This document shows positions 9,001-15,926 of a stretch of 29,038 nucleotides of DNA, in pieces; position 1 is the stretch's first letter, and each line of letters starts with the position of its first letter. Where the stretch lies: positions 1 through 29,038 of IMG/VR virus record IMGVR_UViG_3300049810_001379. One strand, 5' to 3'. The stretch is from a virus. A program made the translations under genes and the position numbers. Below the pieces are notes generated by a model. That model did not search any database and was not told the origin of the DNA. It saw only the letters and a list, made by a program, of their open reading frames with translations.

Positions 9001-11953
9001 ATCACAAAATGCATTTATTTCTAATGAAACTGAACCAAGAGCAAACCTAGATGTTGTTGGCAATACCTTTATTAGCGGTAAGAAGATCTTATCTTACTTA
9101 ACTGAAACTAGTATTATTCATGTAGAGACTAACCAGGATAATGCATTCCTAGTTGGTGGCGATAGTGCAAATCCAAGTGATATTTCTACATTAAGAGTCA
9201 TGACCACTAACAGTGGAAGACTTGGTGTTAATACTGCTGTTAATGATACTGTTAATCCTATTAATAACTTAGATAGAAACTTCGTTGTTATTGGTGATTC
9301 TAGATTCTCGGATGACGCTAACTTCCAAGCAGATATTGAAGTTAATGGTGGAGATATTACTACCACTAACAATGCATTCAATTTTATTAATTCTAATGCA
9401 CAGATTCTGAATTTTGCCGGTGATGGTCAGATTCTGAACCTTATGAACAACCAAACGGTTGATCAAAGCATTGCAATTGGTAACTCTACCACTAGACAGA
9501 CAATTCTAGTTGGCGAGGCAACTCAAACTGGTACTCTTAAAATTCACAGGAATACTGATGATGCAACTGTTGATATTGCTACTGTAAGCAACAATGCTAC
9601 ATCTGAGTGTAAGATTACACTTGGTGGTGCATGGGCAACTCAAGCAGATGCTACATCTTATACTAAGATTGGCACATTCTACACTGGTGTTGCTGGAAAC
9701 CTTGAGATTGGTACTGGATGGGGTGCAGGAACTAGCGAATCTAGACTATACGCTCAAACAAGAGTTGTTAATCTCTTCGATGGAGATCAGACTAACACTG
9801 TCAACCTTGCAACGAACGCAACTACGTTTACATTAGGTTCTACTGGTGGTACTACATTCATCAGAAACACCCTGAACGTTCTTGCTTCTACAATTGTTGA
9901 GGGTAACATCAGACTAGACGGTGGTCTAAATGCTGGTATTATTAAAGTTGGTAGAGGTAAGTTTGGAACTACCATAGTTCCGCACTTAATTGGTGGTGTC
10001 GAAAATCCAAACATTGACTTCTATAAGTATGAGACAACTGGAAAAGTTATCGATACCGCTGGTGTATCTCAATGGGGTTCAACATCATTCTTGGTTGCTG
10101 GCGGTCAGATTGCTTCTGTTGATACGATTACTAACAATGGTGCTAATAACAGAACACCTGGAACATATTCTTTCCTTTCTGCAACTAGTTCTGGTGCTGG
10201 ATCTGGTTCTACATTTACAATTATTGTCAGATTTGACTATACTATTGATCTTAGTATTGAGAGTCCTGGTGAAGGATATGCTGATAATGAAATTCTAACT
10301 ATTACCGATGCTCAATTAGGTGGCGGTGGTGGTGGAGACCTTACCTTCCAAGTTAATGGAACCAATTCTGCTGGCACGAGTTATTATTTGCCAATTTCTC
10401 AACCTGTTGTTGGAGATTTCCAAGTTGGTGATCTTCTCTTCCTTGATAGAGCAAATACGGCATCTCCTGATTCAATCGGTACTGGTGCTAATGTCATTAC
10501 TGGATTGAGAGACGAAGCAAAAAGTGAAATTCTTCGTATTATTGGTATTGCAAACATTGCTAATCCATCTGATCCTAACGGATATCGATTAATTGTTAGT
10601 AGAGGTGCTGAAGGTACTGGAACATATACAGACCACCCAGACGGTTGTGTTATTGCTAAGTTTACTAAGCAAGGAAATGCTTCTTATATTACAGGTTCTG
10701 ATCTTGATGATAATGGCGAACTAGATGATCCACTAACTGGTATTGGCGCTGCTACTGGTGATGTTAATATTGGTGTTGCTGAATTTGGTGGAACAATTTC
10801 TCTACTTGATTATATCAGATTATCAAGTTCGGAATTTGTATCGATTGTTGAATTGATCTCTACATCACCACAATCTTTGATTGTTAATGATGGTGGCAAT
10901 CCTGCTGCTGATGTATTTAAAGTTGAATCTACAACTGGTGATACTTACATCTTCGGTGATATTTTTGCTGGAGTTGGATTTAATAAGTTCACTGTTGATT
11001 CTAGTACTGGTAATACTATTACCCAAGGATCTTTAACCACAAATAATACGATCACACTTAGAGGATCTACTTTTGCTGCAATCAAGGGTAATCCTAATTA
11101 TATTGAACCCGGCGAGCTTGGCGGTCCCCTTCCATATGGAGATAGTCAACTATTTAAGTTGACTCCTCAAGGTAATACAGAGTTCTTAACTCTTTCAAAT
11201 GGTGGTAGAGATGGTGTTGTTGAAGCTGTTACTTTCCAAGTTGATACAGCAACGGGAAGCATCTATAGTACAGGAGATCTGGAGTTCTATGGCACTGATA
11301 TTACAGGTGTTGCAGATCTATCTGAACCAAGACTGATATTTAATAACTCTTCTGGAGACTTCACTACCTATGGTTCTCTATCTGCTCTAGGAACTGGAAC
11401 ATCTACATTTGGTGGTCCTGTTATAGTTGGTGGTGATCTAACAGTTAATGGTGGTGATCTAACAGTTAACTCCAATGGAACTACAATTTTTGATGTTGCA
11501 AATGATGGTGCTGTCACTGTTGCTGGTATTAGTGATTACTTCTCACAAACTGGTGGTCGTAAGTGGGTTTATACTGCTAGCAGTGTAGTTGAGTGTGATG
11601 CAAATGTCAATTACTTTATTAATTGCACTGGAAATACACTTGTTAAACTTCCACCCAATCCTTTGATGGGCGATATGGTTCGTATTATAGATATAGGTGG
11701 GGCATTAACTTATAACATATCAATGGTTGTTAGAGCAGATAACGGCAACGGTATTCAGGGAGAAACCTCTAATACTGGCACCGCAATGTTAACTGGAATT
11801 TCGCCTAGTGAACTTGCTAATTATAATGCAGGCGAATTGGTTGTTCAGACACCTCGTGCTTCGTTTGGATTAGTTTATGCGGGAACTACATCAGCTGCTG
11901 GTGGACCAGGTGCTCCAACTTCCCTTAAGGGTTGGTATCTAATGGACGTATAA
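2..11953 (+). CDS. Giant tail-fibre-like virion structural protein (5' partial, at least 3983 aa)
   Basis: The frame is open from the first complete codon at nt 2, so the true start lies outside the window; a TTG at nt 416 is internal. It is probably a proximal-fibre or other long tail-associated virion protein. Seen in order (residues counted from nt 2): a beta-rich part, about 1-450, with the ITNSNSNFG and DIIPPK motifs that I associate with beta-helical marine phage structural proteins; a helical repeat region, about 555-1800, with five copies of a motif ending in GGN; two tandem beta domains, about 1171-1341, inside that region; a mixed beta region to about 2980; a fibre shaft with ANLDVVGNTFISG and RLGVNT motifs; and a C-terminal cap of about 140 residues with YFINCTG, GDMVRIIDIGG and ASFGLVY, like other phage fibre ends. 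No transmembrane segment or enzyme motif was seen. The downstream collar gene follows after 3 nt, suggesting co-expression. The fibre role is inferred from composition, size and context; the exact T4 counterpart is uncertain. Confidence 0.88.
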   Translation, partial: SAFGFDQANNEWTDNSILDISNPDNVLYKYNNTEGGAIIPRGSSLVGYDLRRTVVRPLYVPDPASVTVPRSAIFNVTGGCYFWQFTLKDGQTTAESPLYNTVDGTGEVYYDPNDFTRKTAPNYSHHKLTVFEYADTEELSLFYRKIAKGFSDYQPTIDDPGEFDFRIQENRIVGPLSDSRVIESLTLNDATTIPSIPASTSEIEVTTKVDHGYFAGQFVAISGTDIDSVLEGIFPIIDIDQNDPRKFTYEVAEVVSAIGTGIAAGQTVSVDTTPALGQNAQTLAEVDSVESASPYVFNVSIRSTWGICGIWANGLKATGFKSMVIAQYTGVSLQKDDRAFIRYDEYSNTWNQASLTDAFATVPYHAKGDSYWKDDWRTFHVKASEDAFIQNVSIFAVGFADHFLMESGGDMSITNSNSNFGNTSLHAIGFKGFAFNQDKGGFLTDIIPPKQVETGSANFKRTQYYTIDIQGTIQSKTNFTRLYLGSEDITEPINRPAVTIGGYRLGAKSGERLYVKLDPLTAGGTEEFNAALEPTGFVKYIAAPSILNPSGFSINSTYADAANLIESNRRMIQEEVFGYILEKYPRLQNISYVNPGRDPQANRYFDARNLIVNNRQEIINETLASLSAYSPTASISTVDIGEMVDAVAEDLRDGGNYNTITLIQTYFAGDGSLSKYNGQQEELLWAFNRARDLCKQAIANLLSVKADLYDPSGTLPDLSLKTNNPCGPVTNGKTGSQAEIDGDTTDGVTIDLSNKDAKRYKTTYNLIQSNKDYVLDNSLAEISTYDTSPFFTFPGDPAESATSRFKTAYRFIRRNKADAQAYAVGQIQTLYPTFTFPGNSSAKCSRDLGFFIDAIGMDIFLGGNAWTRAFITKYFDNAGNWVVGGLQGEELQSVAGFNAVRDYLQDAISNQLSSGYQDLTVSEGEAIYGDGNGDISNIDSNACSDVQNALGSLTSIATQVIGDGNILSLTDPGNANYVTPTVRTLTAGEIKCRRDIGHIVDAVQQDLWFGGNAYSIAAAKAYFNRFGLPISNGLVSEEAEGIVAFKRAADAINLAINNQLYYWDQTITLDTTGDPAIVSDMNADAYNLVLKNKEYIAEEAYLRMQAAYPGYVPQATNTKQDCLDDVYSILEEVMYDVKFGGNAKTYDSAEIYTTNVMPYFGPSKRRKDFTPTTVSYDPATGLSVFTIPGHDMTQGGYIKVDTNGVVFTCSMDGNQTQHASPSADDPYAGQWMQITAADASTITVNVGASQANQFWTPTNAVYNSTTGDMEITIGNHSLSVTEGIVLADNSFTFTCDQDGNVEQKTYPRPGQDPWAGKSIAITAVSATTITVNVGDAGSAAGVPHTFITAATDAVKHLPQSAHTFVSAATDCIHYGIAAATFIDPERDEAAEVFTQVKNLVPSIIRNQVINSSPSNSEVQYVDSTVTTDWDSPTCVSVISATQSNLDTIIQAIGTDNGGVGDISGITRTAPVQPQNLIQNGVNQGYTAGNCSDVVSSVNTLISIVCDAISAGSLTTLPTLNNGEWDCANVRSTIETLFDIANDAFVLSSLSELPVLNRGSFTTDASVSKCFRDVSYIVDAVVSDLRLGGNINSVQAGEAYYVGNQLEYIDGEKTETIDAWNYVGQMATAAMRNFDVLAFNCSTTAGSAIVNINDTRGILIGMTVAEYDNTDVVNPAYVNGLLQSGSTQVSSTIPLNTYVKRIVSGTQIELGVANSRLDSGSTITALQTSSSVDLYFDLPNGQWANTLPKTDPSVIQDTLTSPTQRECAGTADAIETLVGNITTIINSGLGSVDRQEQTASISAFASRATVFTINTSGVGASNPHNFETGTPVRLVPRPRFDVAKGQYVDVDKRLVRLPNGFETNKTYYVIAPGRRTQPEDYSTTTFFNGSDQTKLMLSTSRENAAAGIYIYSSESESIDANVEIDIYQFILDEKYDLHNYKTKLTNSINAGIQTDVSHIFDTPFASVTPQKVFFRDLDGGRIPLVSTTYASDADVAIQNSQDSNFGRIDPTKEFYARYQNDSVITIHKTHADAINNVNPITFTSGQTQTFQVFSNKRRAPFAYDPAFSNGIVTTGKWFVRCVDESSSTDNIFFRIQQSDYGDRPRSTDMWFTRLEDDRGADDRTYKLRYVIPKYLENARDPINGFVIKTRTDDTRKLVPQKVVLKPVAGTVYGARFENKRNPGEFIGFTQTEYDAQSLTLGDSYDPYKKVTGSGLEYRMFAKFSSGIQATIQSGRYVEDTLDPNIKYLELTLFDHGIDTLNFSGLRNESFTTVKISAPQGGEWVVNKTASVSANQVQWTGNSSGLANIHAYYTVGGQHYLIIKNVRGGKLEFSEYYNTRFEQGSTFADMLEDQDMGKSLPLKTLIAKNYPQYFYKQNGSNVYTITPGDRIQDDAGIEYYVDSVEDAGVIEDTFYVFSYETLQRRIAGQQDGIYYLSCLRGNISPFPTGAGVAENFKKFKFSQPVSSLYPLDYKNDPLWFQKNGTTAEELNVASQLLDPPPTFSAADNYTQGLVTTNDFKNSVTRELVEDLIDQPAFNENNYIAKAIEAQVGNATSGSEDRKIPIAGDSTVLTDQRYYVELRRPSIARAGNHTFEYLGFGPGNYSTGLPARQEIVLSPDEDFYAQSKKEDGGIVFYTGLNSNGDLYIGNRKINAITGEETFLERATLQSSADDDEDIGNLVTSFDTPVTFNQNITVVGGDGSQQNVFQSPLIISVQDNDLTEVRDALIIRSNVSSVDPVTGDEQDESLDRTNFAPPTLGDIRISKNRIQAAVFGFNARGKGQGYEFKTHITNGVPSNISPNNSNLVAQNGNRLISNQFVDFGGVAAKAGDVLFKGKEIGKTGSLGWVFSNYFTQIPNNNIFTIEFDGTNVVKLTFKDNLGVDIPNSAIGITSGSQIRLNDYIDSRLTNVWTVFSPNGDAFDLTNNYVHFQVNDNITIETLSWNGSGGVLSSAPAGTNPSVDFSNSSWKEQGVIGAETLRTETENIGDYKLGVNTIARSDHAASQNAFISNETEPRANLDVVGNTFISGKKILSYLTETSIIHVETNQDNAFLVGGDSANPSDISTLRVMTTNSGRLGVNTAVNDTVNPINNLDRNFVVIGDSRFSDDANFQADIEVNGGDITTTNNAFNFINSNAQILNFAGDGQILNLMNNQTVDQSIAIGNSTTRQTILVGEATQTGTLKIHRNTDDATVDIATVSNNATSECKITLGGAWATQADATSYTKIGTFYTGVAGNLEIGTGWGAGTSESRLYAQTRVVNLFDGDQTNTVNLATNATTFTLGSTGGTTFIRNTLNVLASTIVEGNIRLDGGLNAGIIKVGRGKFGTTIVPHLIGGVENPNIDFYKYETTGKVIDTAGVSQWGSTSFLVAGGQIASVDTITNNGANNRTPGTYSFLSATSSGAGSGSTFTIIVRFDYTIDLSIESPGEGYADNEILTITDAQLGGGGGGDLTFQVNGTNSAGTSYYLPISQPVVGDFQVGDLLFLDRANTASPDSIGTGANVITGLRDEAKSEILRIIGIANIANPSDPNGYRLIVSRGAEGTGTYTDHPDGCVIAKFTKQGNASYITGSDLDDNGELDDPLTGIGAATGDVNIGVAEFGGTISLLDYIRLSSSEFVSIVELISTSPQSLIVNDGGNPAADVFKVESTTGDTYIFGDIFAGVGFNKFTVDSSTGNTITQGSLTTNNTITLRGSTFAAIKGNPNYIEPGELGGPLPYGDSQLFKLTPQGNTEFLTLSNGGRDGVVEAVTFQVDTATGSIYSTGDLEFYGTDITGVADLSEPRLIFNNSSGDFTTYGSLSALGTGTSTFGGPVIVGGDLTVNGGDLTVNSNGTTIFDVANDGAVTVAGISDYFSQTGGRKWVYTASSVVECDANVNYFINCTGNTLVKLPPNPLMGDMVRIIDIGGALTYNISMVVRADNGNGIQGETSNTGTAMLTGISPSELANYNAGELVVQTPRASFGLVYAGTTSAAGGPGAPTSLKGWYLMDV
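1913..4768 (+). repeat. Five degenerate helical repeats with C-x-R-D...D-A...D...GGN signature
   Basis: Five related segments lie in the giant protein, at nt 1913-1969, 2531-2593, 2975-3037, 3365-3427 and 4706-4768. Copies 2, 3 and 5 read C-x-R-D, a hydrophobic stretch, D-A, a D four residues on, then GGN. Copy 4 is a variant (CLDDV, EEV, GGNA) and copy 1 lacks the Cys. Several are preceded by a second helix of the type A-x-N-L-I-x-x-N-K (for example near nt 1675, 1820, 2290 and 3250). A second Cys-headed helix family (CSDV, CANV, CAGT) begins at nt 2828, 4301, 4469, 4577 and 5297. The copies differ clearly in DNA, so they are old protein repeats and not recent duplications. Function is unknown. 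Confidence 0.72.
3511..4023 (+). repeat. Two tandem beta-domain repeats of about 85 residues
   Basis: Two adjacent segments of the giant protein (about nt 3511-3765 and 3767-4023) share the same order of motifs: a TPT start, YDPATG or YNSTTGD, an IPGHD or IGNHS turn, FTCSMDGN or FTCDQDGN, a DPYAGQ or DPWAGK turn, and TITVNVG at the end. They look like two copies of one beta-sandwich domain inserted into the helical repeat region. The FTC-x-x-DGN stretch and the conserved His in the turn are the most constant points. No function can be assigned. Confidence 0.7.
11428..11469 (+). repeat. Perfect 21-bp tandem duplication (GGDLTVN twice)
   Basis: The 21 bases at 11428-11448 are repeated exactly at 11449-11469. 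This doubles a seven-residue GGDLTVN unit near the C-terminus of the giant protein, just before the cap domain. The duplication stays in frame and fits a beta-prism or beta-helix repeat in a fibre shaft. Perfect identity suggests recent slippage. Confidence 0.9.
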
Positions 11954-11956
11954 GAG

Positions 11957-13243
11957 ATGAGTTTCTATCAATCAGTTAGACAGATGAAAGCTGCCGTTAT
12001 AGGCAGCATCATCCCTTGGAGTGGTCCTCTATCCGGAATTCCGGATGGGTGGATTATTTGCGATGGAAGTCAACCAGACGCAAGAGATTATCCTTTGCTT
12101 GTACAAGCAATTGGTGATACTTACAATGAGGGAACTTCAAATTTGGGAGGGGGATTTCCAAATTATAGTGGAGAATTTAAACTTCCTGATCTTCTTGGTG
12201 GAAGAGCTTTAGTTGATATCGAAGGATCATATTTTGCACCAGCTGGTGCTGGCGGAACGGGAAATGTTATTGATACTGATACTGGTGCTAGACCATTAAT
12301 TGAACCATTTATTGGCGAAAATACAGATAATGGTATTAATACTGTTTTTAACGATGTAACTACAGATGTTGTTTTTACACTTAATGATAGAAATGATTAC
12401 GTTGGAGCAATTAGTGGAAATGAAGCAGTTCCTGGACAGGGAGAAAGATCAATTTTTATTGGTGGACGAAAACTAGGACATCAACATATCAGAAATCATC
12501 AACACCCCGGAACATATGAAACTATTGGAAGTCCTACATCACAACGTCCCGGTCTAGGTGTTATACCATATGATAATATAACAATGACCGTTAATTATGC
12601 AGCATATGATGAGACTAGTGATATTCTCGACCTTTTTGGTGATAGTGTTGATACCGTTAGAATTGGTTTGGAATGGTATAGAGAAGATACGGAATTGGTT
12701 GATAACGGTTCTTTAGCTGAAGTTGTTTCAGAAGGGTATAGTGGTTTTGGTGGAGGCAGTCCTGGAAGGATGGTTGGTAGAATTAACTCAGAAAATCCTC
12801 CAATTAACTTGTCAGCTGGTAATCTTTCGGATAGTCCGCTTGCAGTATGGGGAGAATGGCAACCATTACCATCAACACCATCTAGCGGTAGACCTATTCT
12901 TTCACAAGATGATGAGATTCCATATGGTCTTTTTGGTGAAGTTTTTACTATTCCTGATGGATTTAGAAATTATTATCCCGATCAACTATCAGCGGGTGCA
13001 TATGGAACGTTTGTGAGTAATGAAGGATCTGATTTCTTGGATGACGCTATACAGGCACACGTACATGACCCATTTCAGGTCGTTTTTGATCAAAATAGTT
13101 TGAAACCTCAACCTAGATTGAATTCTTCTTTGAACGTTCCTAATGCTACTCTTGATAATGCTAGCAACGCTGGTTCTTTACAAATTAATATGAATACAGC
13201 ACAACCAACATTAACTTGCGTATACATCATCAGGGCATACTAA
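11957..13243 (+). CDS. Phage tail-collar domain protein with HxH motifs (428 aa)
   Basis: Likely short tail-fibre or fibre-tip protein. Residues about 13-86 match the phage tail collar domain: a GSIIPWSGPL start, IPDGWIICDGS, and FKLPDLLGGRALVD. After it come three HxH motifs, H175-Q-H177, H181-Q-H183 and H368-V-H370; in T4 gp37 similar HxH motifs coordinate iron along the fibre tip. The last residues, YIIRAY, resemble the ends of two other collar proteins in this window (YIIKF, YIIKAY). The ATG lies 3 nt after the stop of the giant fibre gene, and the next gene starts 1 nt after its stop, so it is probably part of one late transcript. No clear Shine-Dalgarno sequence is visible. The collar assignment is strong; the position on the virion is inferred. 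Confidence 0.9.
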   Translation: MSFYQSVRQMKAAVIGSIIPWSGPLSGIPDGWIICDGSQPDARDYPLLVQAIGDTYNEGTSNLGGGFPNYSGEFKLPDLLGGRALVDIEGSYFAPAGAGGTGNVIDTDTGARPLIEPFIGENTDNGINTVFNDVTTDVVFTLNDRNDYVGAISGNEAVPGQGERSIFIGGRKLGHQHIRNHQHPGTYETIGSPTSQRPGLGVIPYDNITMTVNYAAYDETSDILDLFGDSVDTVRIGLEWYREDTELVDNGSLAEVVSEGYSGFGGGSPGRMVGRINSENPPINLSAGNLSDSPLAVWGEWQPLPSTPSSGRPILSQDDEIPYGLFGEVFTIPDGFRNYYPDQLSAGAYGTFVSNEGSDFLDDAIQAHVHDPFQVVFDQNSLKPQPRLNSSLNVPNATLDNASNAGSLQINMNTAQPTLTCVYIIRAY

Positions 13244-13244
13244 A

Positions 13245-14135
13245 ATGGCAAATTATACAAACGAGAGAGCAAGATATGGAGGGTGTACAGGACAAATTTT
13301 AGTGCATTCTTCTCCTAGTTTAGGATCCAGTAATAGTCCAACATCTTCACAATTTAAAGCACAAATTCCTGCTGGATATCTTAGATGTGATGGAAGTATT
13401 TTAAATGCTAAGGATTATTATAATCTTGCACAAATTTTAGGAGTTGGTGAAGAAACTAGATTTGCTAGAGATGGTGCTAATATTAGAGCAGCGGATCCTA
13501 GTATCAATGAGTTGGGGCAATTTCAATTACCAGATTTAGGATCTAAAGTTATTATTGGTGGTAGAGGAACTGGTTTGTATAATAATGATTTTGTTGATAC
13601 CGGAGGTACATCCAATGTAGTTACGAACAGAGTTGGTCCTCAAATTGAAGTAACATCTAATTTTGGAAATACGATTACAGCACAATATAGTGGAAATATG
13701 CAACTTGCACAAAGTGGAACTGTTAATATGCTTGGTAATCCAAGATATAATGTAGAACGCGAAACTTCAGAAACTACATTGAATATCGATAACTTCCAGG
13801 GACATGCACATAATACTACTAATACTGTGTATTTAAATCATAGTGATAATCATGCGACATCTTTCTTTGGTGGTAAAGATTATGCACAGAAAATAGCAAA
13901 TAGTGGAGCTGGTCATCAGTTTGGATTTAGTAGACAATGGGAGACAGTATCAAAGCATAAACATAACATTACAACTCCAAACAGTTATAATTCAAATTTT
14001 ACATATTCACATCCTCAGCAAGAAATTGATATGTCTAGTGTTGCCGCAACAATTGATGTAGATGTTTCAGATCAAGTAACACTAAATGATTTGGTCACTC
14101 CATTTATTCTTGTAGAATACATCATTAAATTTTAA
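13245..14135 (+). CDS. Second tail-collar domain protein with HxH motifs (296 aa)
   Basis: A shorter paralogue of the preceding gene. The collar signature is present but divergent: IPAGYLRCDGS near residues 41-51, and FQLPDLGSKVIIGG near 90-105. Two HxH motifs follow, H187-A-H189 and H238-K-H240, in the same relative order as in the other collar proteins, which suggests a metal-stabilised trimeric tip. The protein ends in FILVEYIIKF. It starts 1 nt after the upstream stop and ends 2 nt before the next ATG; AGGG lies about 9 nt upstream of the start as a possible weak ribosome-binding site. Probable role: short fibre or adhesin subunit at the baseplate. The domain is recognised; the receptor is unknown. 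Confidence 0.88.
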   Translation: MANYTNERARYGGCTGQILVHSSPSLGSSNSPTSSQFKAQIPAGYLRCDGSILNAKDYYNLAQILGVGEETRFARDGANIRAADPSINELGQFQLPDLGSKVIIGGRGTGLYNNDFVDTGGTSNVVTNRVGPQIEVTSNFGNTITAQYSGNMQLAQSGTVNMLGNPRYNVERETSETTLNIDNFQGHAHNTTNTVYLNHSDNHATSFFGGKDYAQKIANSGAGHQFGFSRQWETVSKHKHNITTPNSYNSNFTYSHPQQEIDMSSVAATIDVDVSDQVTLNDLVTPFILVEYIIKF

Positions 14136-14137
14136 AA

Positions 14138-15925
14138 ATGCCACGCACATCTACTATTACTTCTACTTCCTCTACTAGTGGTTATACTATAGATCCTTAT
14201 ATCTATAGTTTATCTTTTAAGATGTATGGTGCTAGTGGCGGAGGAGAAAATATTCAAGGTAATACTACATTAACTACAACAGCGGGAACTAGTGGCGGAG
14301 AAACTAGTTTTTTGGGATTTACTTTAACCGGAGGTGTTGGCGGAGGAGTTACTGCAAAAAATGCTGGTGGACAGGGAGGAGTAGCTACAGAAGGATTTGC
14401 TTGGTCTGGTGCTGGAACTTCTGTATCTTCTGCAAATGGAAATCGTGGATCGCTGGCCACTGGTGGCATTGGTGCATATATTGGTACTGTTAAAAAAGAC
14501 GGTGGAAATGGATCTAGTGGATTTAATACATATACTTCTTCATCTACTCACTTTTTTAACAACACGACTAATGTTCATAATTTTAGTGCATCTGGTTCCA
14601 CTGCTGATATTACTCTAAATTATCAAAATCCAGCTGCAGAATCAGTTGGCAAAGTATTGACACCTGCATCTGGAAAATATTATAGTCTGTCTTTTACTGC
14701 TCCTTTTGCAAATAATAGTTGGACCATCTCGATTACTACATCTGGAACAACAGCTGCTGGTGGTGGCACTGCTGGAGCTCCCTATAGTTTGAATGGAACT
14801 AACAATAAAACGGCAAGTGGGATTAATATTTGGTTTCAAACCAGTATTGATTCGGGGGACTCATATGGTAGTAATAGTTATATTCGAGATTTTTCTGTTA
14901 CAGCTACGGGTCTTAAACCAGGTGCTACGGGCAGAGGTGGTGGAGGAGCTGCTGTTGCTTATGGTACTATATCTTATGAAACATTTGAAGCAACAACAGA
15001 TTATACTCTTGGAACATTTGCACCGGCAGTTGTTGGTGCTGCAGGATCTGGAGGTGGAACTAATGGTGGGTGTGATGATGGAATAGCAGCAAGAATCGAA
15101 TTAACTGAAACTATTTTTCCTCAAGTTTATCTCACCAGTAATAGATATCTATGTACACCAACAGCTCCAAATGCTATATTAAGTTGGAGAACAGATGGTG
15201 ATGCTGATGCTATTAGATGGCCAACGAATGGCGATATTACTAACGGTAATTTAGAAAGTAATTCTACTGTTACTCCTACAGTCACAACAACATATACAGC
15301 TGAAGGATACAATACATCAAATTCTGATTTAGTTTCATTTAATCCAGAAGCATCAGTAACAATAGTTGTAATTTCGGCACCAATTATTGAAGAATTCACT
15401 GTACCTTCTCAAATTAATTATGGTTCTGGTTCTTTTAATGTTAAATATAAAACAAAATATGCTAACACAAGTTTAAAACTTGAATTTTTTAATTCTGGAT
15501 ATATCGCTGGTCCTAATGATGGAACATCTGTACTAAAAGAAACTGTTGTTTTAACAACGGCGGGTTCTGCAGAAACTGGTAGCACTAATGCATCCGCAAA
15601 TGGAACTATTTCATACTCTCCTCAATGGGATAATTTTGGTCCTAGATCAATTATTGTAAGATTAAGTGGAGAAGGAAGTGGTGGTTCTTTTGTGGATGAA
15701 GAACCTATTGTTGTTATTATTGATGAAACACCAGATAATTTTATTGTCGATGAAACTGACGAAAAGTTAAAAGATCAAGATCCTGTCTATACACCAGAAA
15801 CAGAAATTTTATCCGAGATGTATATAATCGATGATATAGATATTCCGGTGGAGATTAAATCTGATTATCCTATATTAGTTGACATTAATCAAGATAATGA
15901 TTGGACAAAAGTAAGGCAGATCTAA
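14138..15925 (+). CDS. Glycine-rich, Ig-like tail fibre/adhesin protein (595 aa)
   Basis: Probable structural adhesin. The N-terminal part (about 1-320) is a glycine-rich domain with many GGG and GGxGG stretches, interrupted near residues 130-260 by a Ser/Thr/Asn-rich beta domain. Similar Gly-rich domains occur in phage fibres, and polyglycine-II packing is known from gp38 adhesins of T-even-like phages. Two Ig-like domains follow: one at about 320-415 with a PTVTTTYTAEGY strand, and one at about 415-527 with YANTSLKLEF. The final 68 residues, from DETPDNFIVDE to VRQI, form a module found twice more in the next gene and nearly identical in DNA to its last copy. It sits 2 nt after the second collar gene and 1 nt before the 1791-aa gene. 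No enzyme motif was seen; receptor binding is inferred. Confidence 0.86.
   Translation: MPRTSTITSTSSTSGYTIDPYIYSLSFKMYGASGGGENIQGNTTLTTTAGTSGGETSFLGFTLTGGVGGGVTAKNAGGQGGVATEGFAWSGAGTSVSSANGNRGSLATGGIGAYIGTVKKDGGNGSSGFNTYTSSSTHFFNNTTNVHNFSASGSTADITLNYQNPAAESVGKVLTPASGKYYSLSFTAPFANNSWTISITTSGTTAAGGGTAGAPYSLNGTNNKTASGINIWFQTSIDSGDSYGSNSYIRDFSVTATGLKPGATGRGGGGAAVAYGTISYETFEATTDYTLGTFAPAVVGAAGSGGGTNGGCDDGIAARIELTETIFPQVYLTSNRYLCTPTAPNAILSWRTDGDADAIRWPTNGDITNGNLESNSTVTPTVTTTYTAEGYNTSNSDLVSFNPEASVTIVVISAPIIEEFTVPSQINYGSGSFNVKYKTKYANTSLKLEFFNSGYIAGPNDGTSVLKETVVLTTAGSAETGSTNASANGTISYSPQWDNFGPRSIIVRLSGEGSGGSFVDEEPIVVIIDETPDNFIVDETDEKLKDQDPVYTPETEILSEMYIIDDIDIPVEIKSDYPILVDINQDNDWTKVRQI
15728..15823 (+). 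repeat. C-terminal module repeat, copy 1
   Basis: This 96-base stretch encodes TPDNFIVDE through PVYTPETEILSEMY at the end of the 595-aa fibre protein. It matches copy 3 (21105-21200) with only three mismatches by eye, and shares an exact 36-base core (15770-15805) with copy 2. The whole homologous unit is longer, about 180 residues with its preceding Ig-like domain. Confidence 0.93.
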
Positions 15926-15926
15926 A

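Noticed and set aside
416-11953. TTG at 416 as the start of the giant protein
   Set aside because: The same frame is open without a stop back to nt 2 and encodes similar beta-rich protein there, so 416 is internal.
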